From Nostoc sp. CHAB 5834 (lineage in GTDB: Bacteria; Cyanobacteriota; Cyanobacteriia; Cyanobacteriales; Nostocaceae), in NCBI GenBank assembly GCA_020829485.1, contig JAIVFU010000249.1, forward strand, positions 1 through 6,538: a stretch of 6,538 nt of DNA, given 5' to 3'. Below, piece after piece: positions 5,830 through 6,538 of this stretch (the stretch's first letter is position 1; each line of letters starts with the position of its first letter). The notes below the pieces were generated by a model that made no database searches, was not told the DNA's origin, and saw nothing but the letters and a program-made list of their open reading frames with translations. The position numbers and the translations under genes are program-made.

Positions 5830-6538
5830 TTAATTACTGCGTGCTCTTTTCACGATAATGTTGGTCAAAATGCGCTTTAAATAGTGCAGATCGGTTTTGA
5901 GGGGTGCCTGCTCGTAGGCATTCAAATAGTTCAATTCAGATTGAGTGACTTCATCGAACGATTGAGGCATATCAGCGTAGAACGGTGGTAACAGGCCAGG
6001 TTTTTGTTTAAGTCGAAGCGCCTGAATATGAGCTGGATATAAACTAAAGTAATGCTGACTAATTGGCCTCACCCCAACCAGTTTAAGATCACCCTTCAGC
6101 AAATTATACACCATTGGTAGTTCATCGAGCCAATATTTGCGCATAAGTCGTCCCGCTGAACTGATACGAAAGTCGTTTTTAAATTTTCCGCCCTTGTCAA
6201 GTCCGTTTTTATCGTGCACATAGGCCTGCACATACTCGGCATAGGGGTGCATGGATCGAAATTTGTAAACATAGATCGGGGTAGCGTATTGCCCCATCCG
6301 CTCCATCCGAAACAAAAGGCCTTCCGAGGGAAGCGGCTTATGCTGACTTGGATCACCTGTCGGATTTCGTTTAGCGATCAGGACAGTTCGCTGACTCGAT
6401 TCGTACGTATTGACGAGCGAAAATCCTTTGTAGATGAGTCTACCCATGATCTCGGTTTTCGAAACATCGACTGGCACGTTGAGCAGTCGGAACAGCTTAC
6501 GAAAGCCTTTCATTTTGGGTAATACCCGTTTGAATAAA
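5830..6538 (-). CDS. Bacterial sugar transferase (polyprenyl-phosphate hexose-1-phosphate transferase type), 5'-truncated by window edge
   Basis: Probably starts glycan assembly by moving a sugar-1-phosphate from a nucleotide sugar to undecaprenyl phosphate at the inner membrane. Numbered from the Met at 6513, the family core comprises LLFRMERMG (66-74), VYKFRSMHPYAEY (82-94), GGKFKNDFRISSAGRLMRKY (108-127), the Asp130-Glu131 catalytic dyad in WLDELPM, GDLKLVGVRPIS (141-152) and KPGLLPPFYADMP (171-183), ending KRARSN. The frame does not begin at that Met: it stays open upstream through LFKRVLPK to base 6538, and relatives I remember from Bacteroidota carry a long N-terminal region with a similar FKRVFPK stretch. 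The start is therefore off-window and 6513 is internal. The usual hydrophobic re-entrant helix before the FRMERMG motif is not seen; that stretch is polar (AKRNPTGDPSQHKPLPSEG, 47-65). This marks an atypical subgroup whose membrane contact may lie in the missing part. The TAA stop is 54 bases before wbpE. Confidence 0.9.
   Translation of the reverse strand, partial: LFKRVLPKMKGFRKLFRLLNVPVDVSKTEIMGRLIYKGFSLVNTYESSQRTVLIAKRNPTGDPSQHKPLPSEGLLFRMERMGQYATPIYVYKFRSMHPYAEYVQAYVHDKNGLDKGGKFKNDFRISSAGRLMRKYWLDELPMVYNLLKGDLKLVGVRPISQHYFSLYPAHIQALRLKQKPGLLPPFYADMPQSFDEVTQSELNYLNAYEQAPLKTDLHYLKRILTNIIVKRARSN

Noticed and set aside
5063..5880. Open frames of 75-105 codons on the plus strand over the wbpE gene
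   Set aside because: They lie antisense to a gene with full family motifs, show no recognisable domain, and have the scrambled composition expected of complementary frames.
6511..6513. ATG at 6513 as the true start of the sugar transferase
   Set aside because: The frame continues open to the window edge with residues that resemble the internal part of longer relatives, and no ribosome binding site precedes it.

Overview
The window is one strand-coherent stretch of a surface-polysaccharide (O-antigen or exopolysaccharide type) locus. All seven genes I can support lie on the minus strand, so transcription runs from the high-coordinate end to the low-coordinate end. Gaps are short (4-nt overlap up to about 62 bases), which fits one operon. 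I see no RNA gene, insertion sequence, CRISPR array, integrase or long non-coding stretch. The source looks like a Bacteroidota bacterium, probably a Cytophagales-type genome of moderate GC. The reasons are the style of the bacterial sugar transferase, the scarcity of Shine-Dalgarno sequences, and the mixed GC content. This is an inference from remembered families, not a database match.

Layout in order of transcription: (1) 6538-5830, the C-terminal part of a bacterial sugar transferase whose 5' end lies outside the window; (2) 5775-4633, a DegT/DnrJ/EryC1/StrS sugar aminotransferase (WbpE/WlbC type); (3) 4629-4054, a left-handed beta-helix N-acetyltransferase (WbpD/WlbB type); (4) 4057-3095, a Gfo/Idh/MocA sugar dehydrogenase (WbpB/WlbA type); (5) 3066-2215, an ABC-2 polysaccharide export permease (Wzm type); (6) 2152-1055, an acyltransferase-3 family membrane O-acyltransferase; (7) 994-1, the ATPase of the exporter (Wzt type), whose 3' end lies outside the window. 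Genes 1 and 7 are cut by the window edges and are not complete ORFs here.

How they fit together: genes 2-4 match the three-step set that turns UDP-N-acetylglucosaminuronic acid into the 2,3-diacetamido-2,3-dideoxy uronic acid (3-oxidation, transamination, 3-N-acetylation). The preceding UDP-GlcNAc 6-dehydrogenase (WbpA type) and any following 2-epimerase (WbpI type) are not in the window. The sugar transferase probably loads the first sugar phosphate onto the lipid carrier. Wzm and Wzt would export the finished lipid-linked glycan, and the acyltransferase would decorate it. No glycosyltransferase for chain assembly is visible.

The most notable feature is mosaic structure. The acyltransferase gene is about 31% GC in the part counted and sits between wzm (about 52% GC) and wzt, which are usually adjacent. 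The part of wzt encoding the start of the putative glycan-recognition domain is also AT-richer (34-37%) than the ATPase part (about 45%). This suggests modular replacement of the parts that determine glycan structure and recognition. I found no clearly new system.
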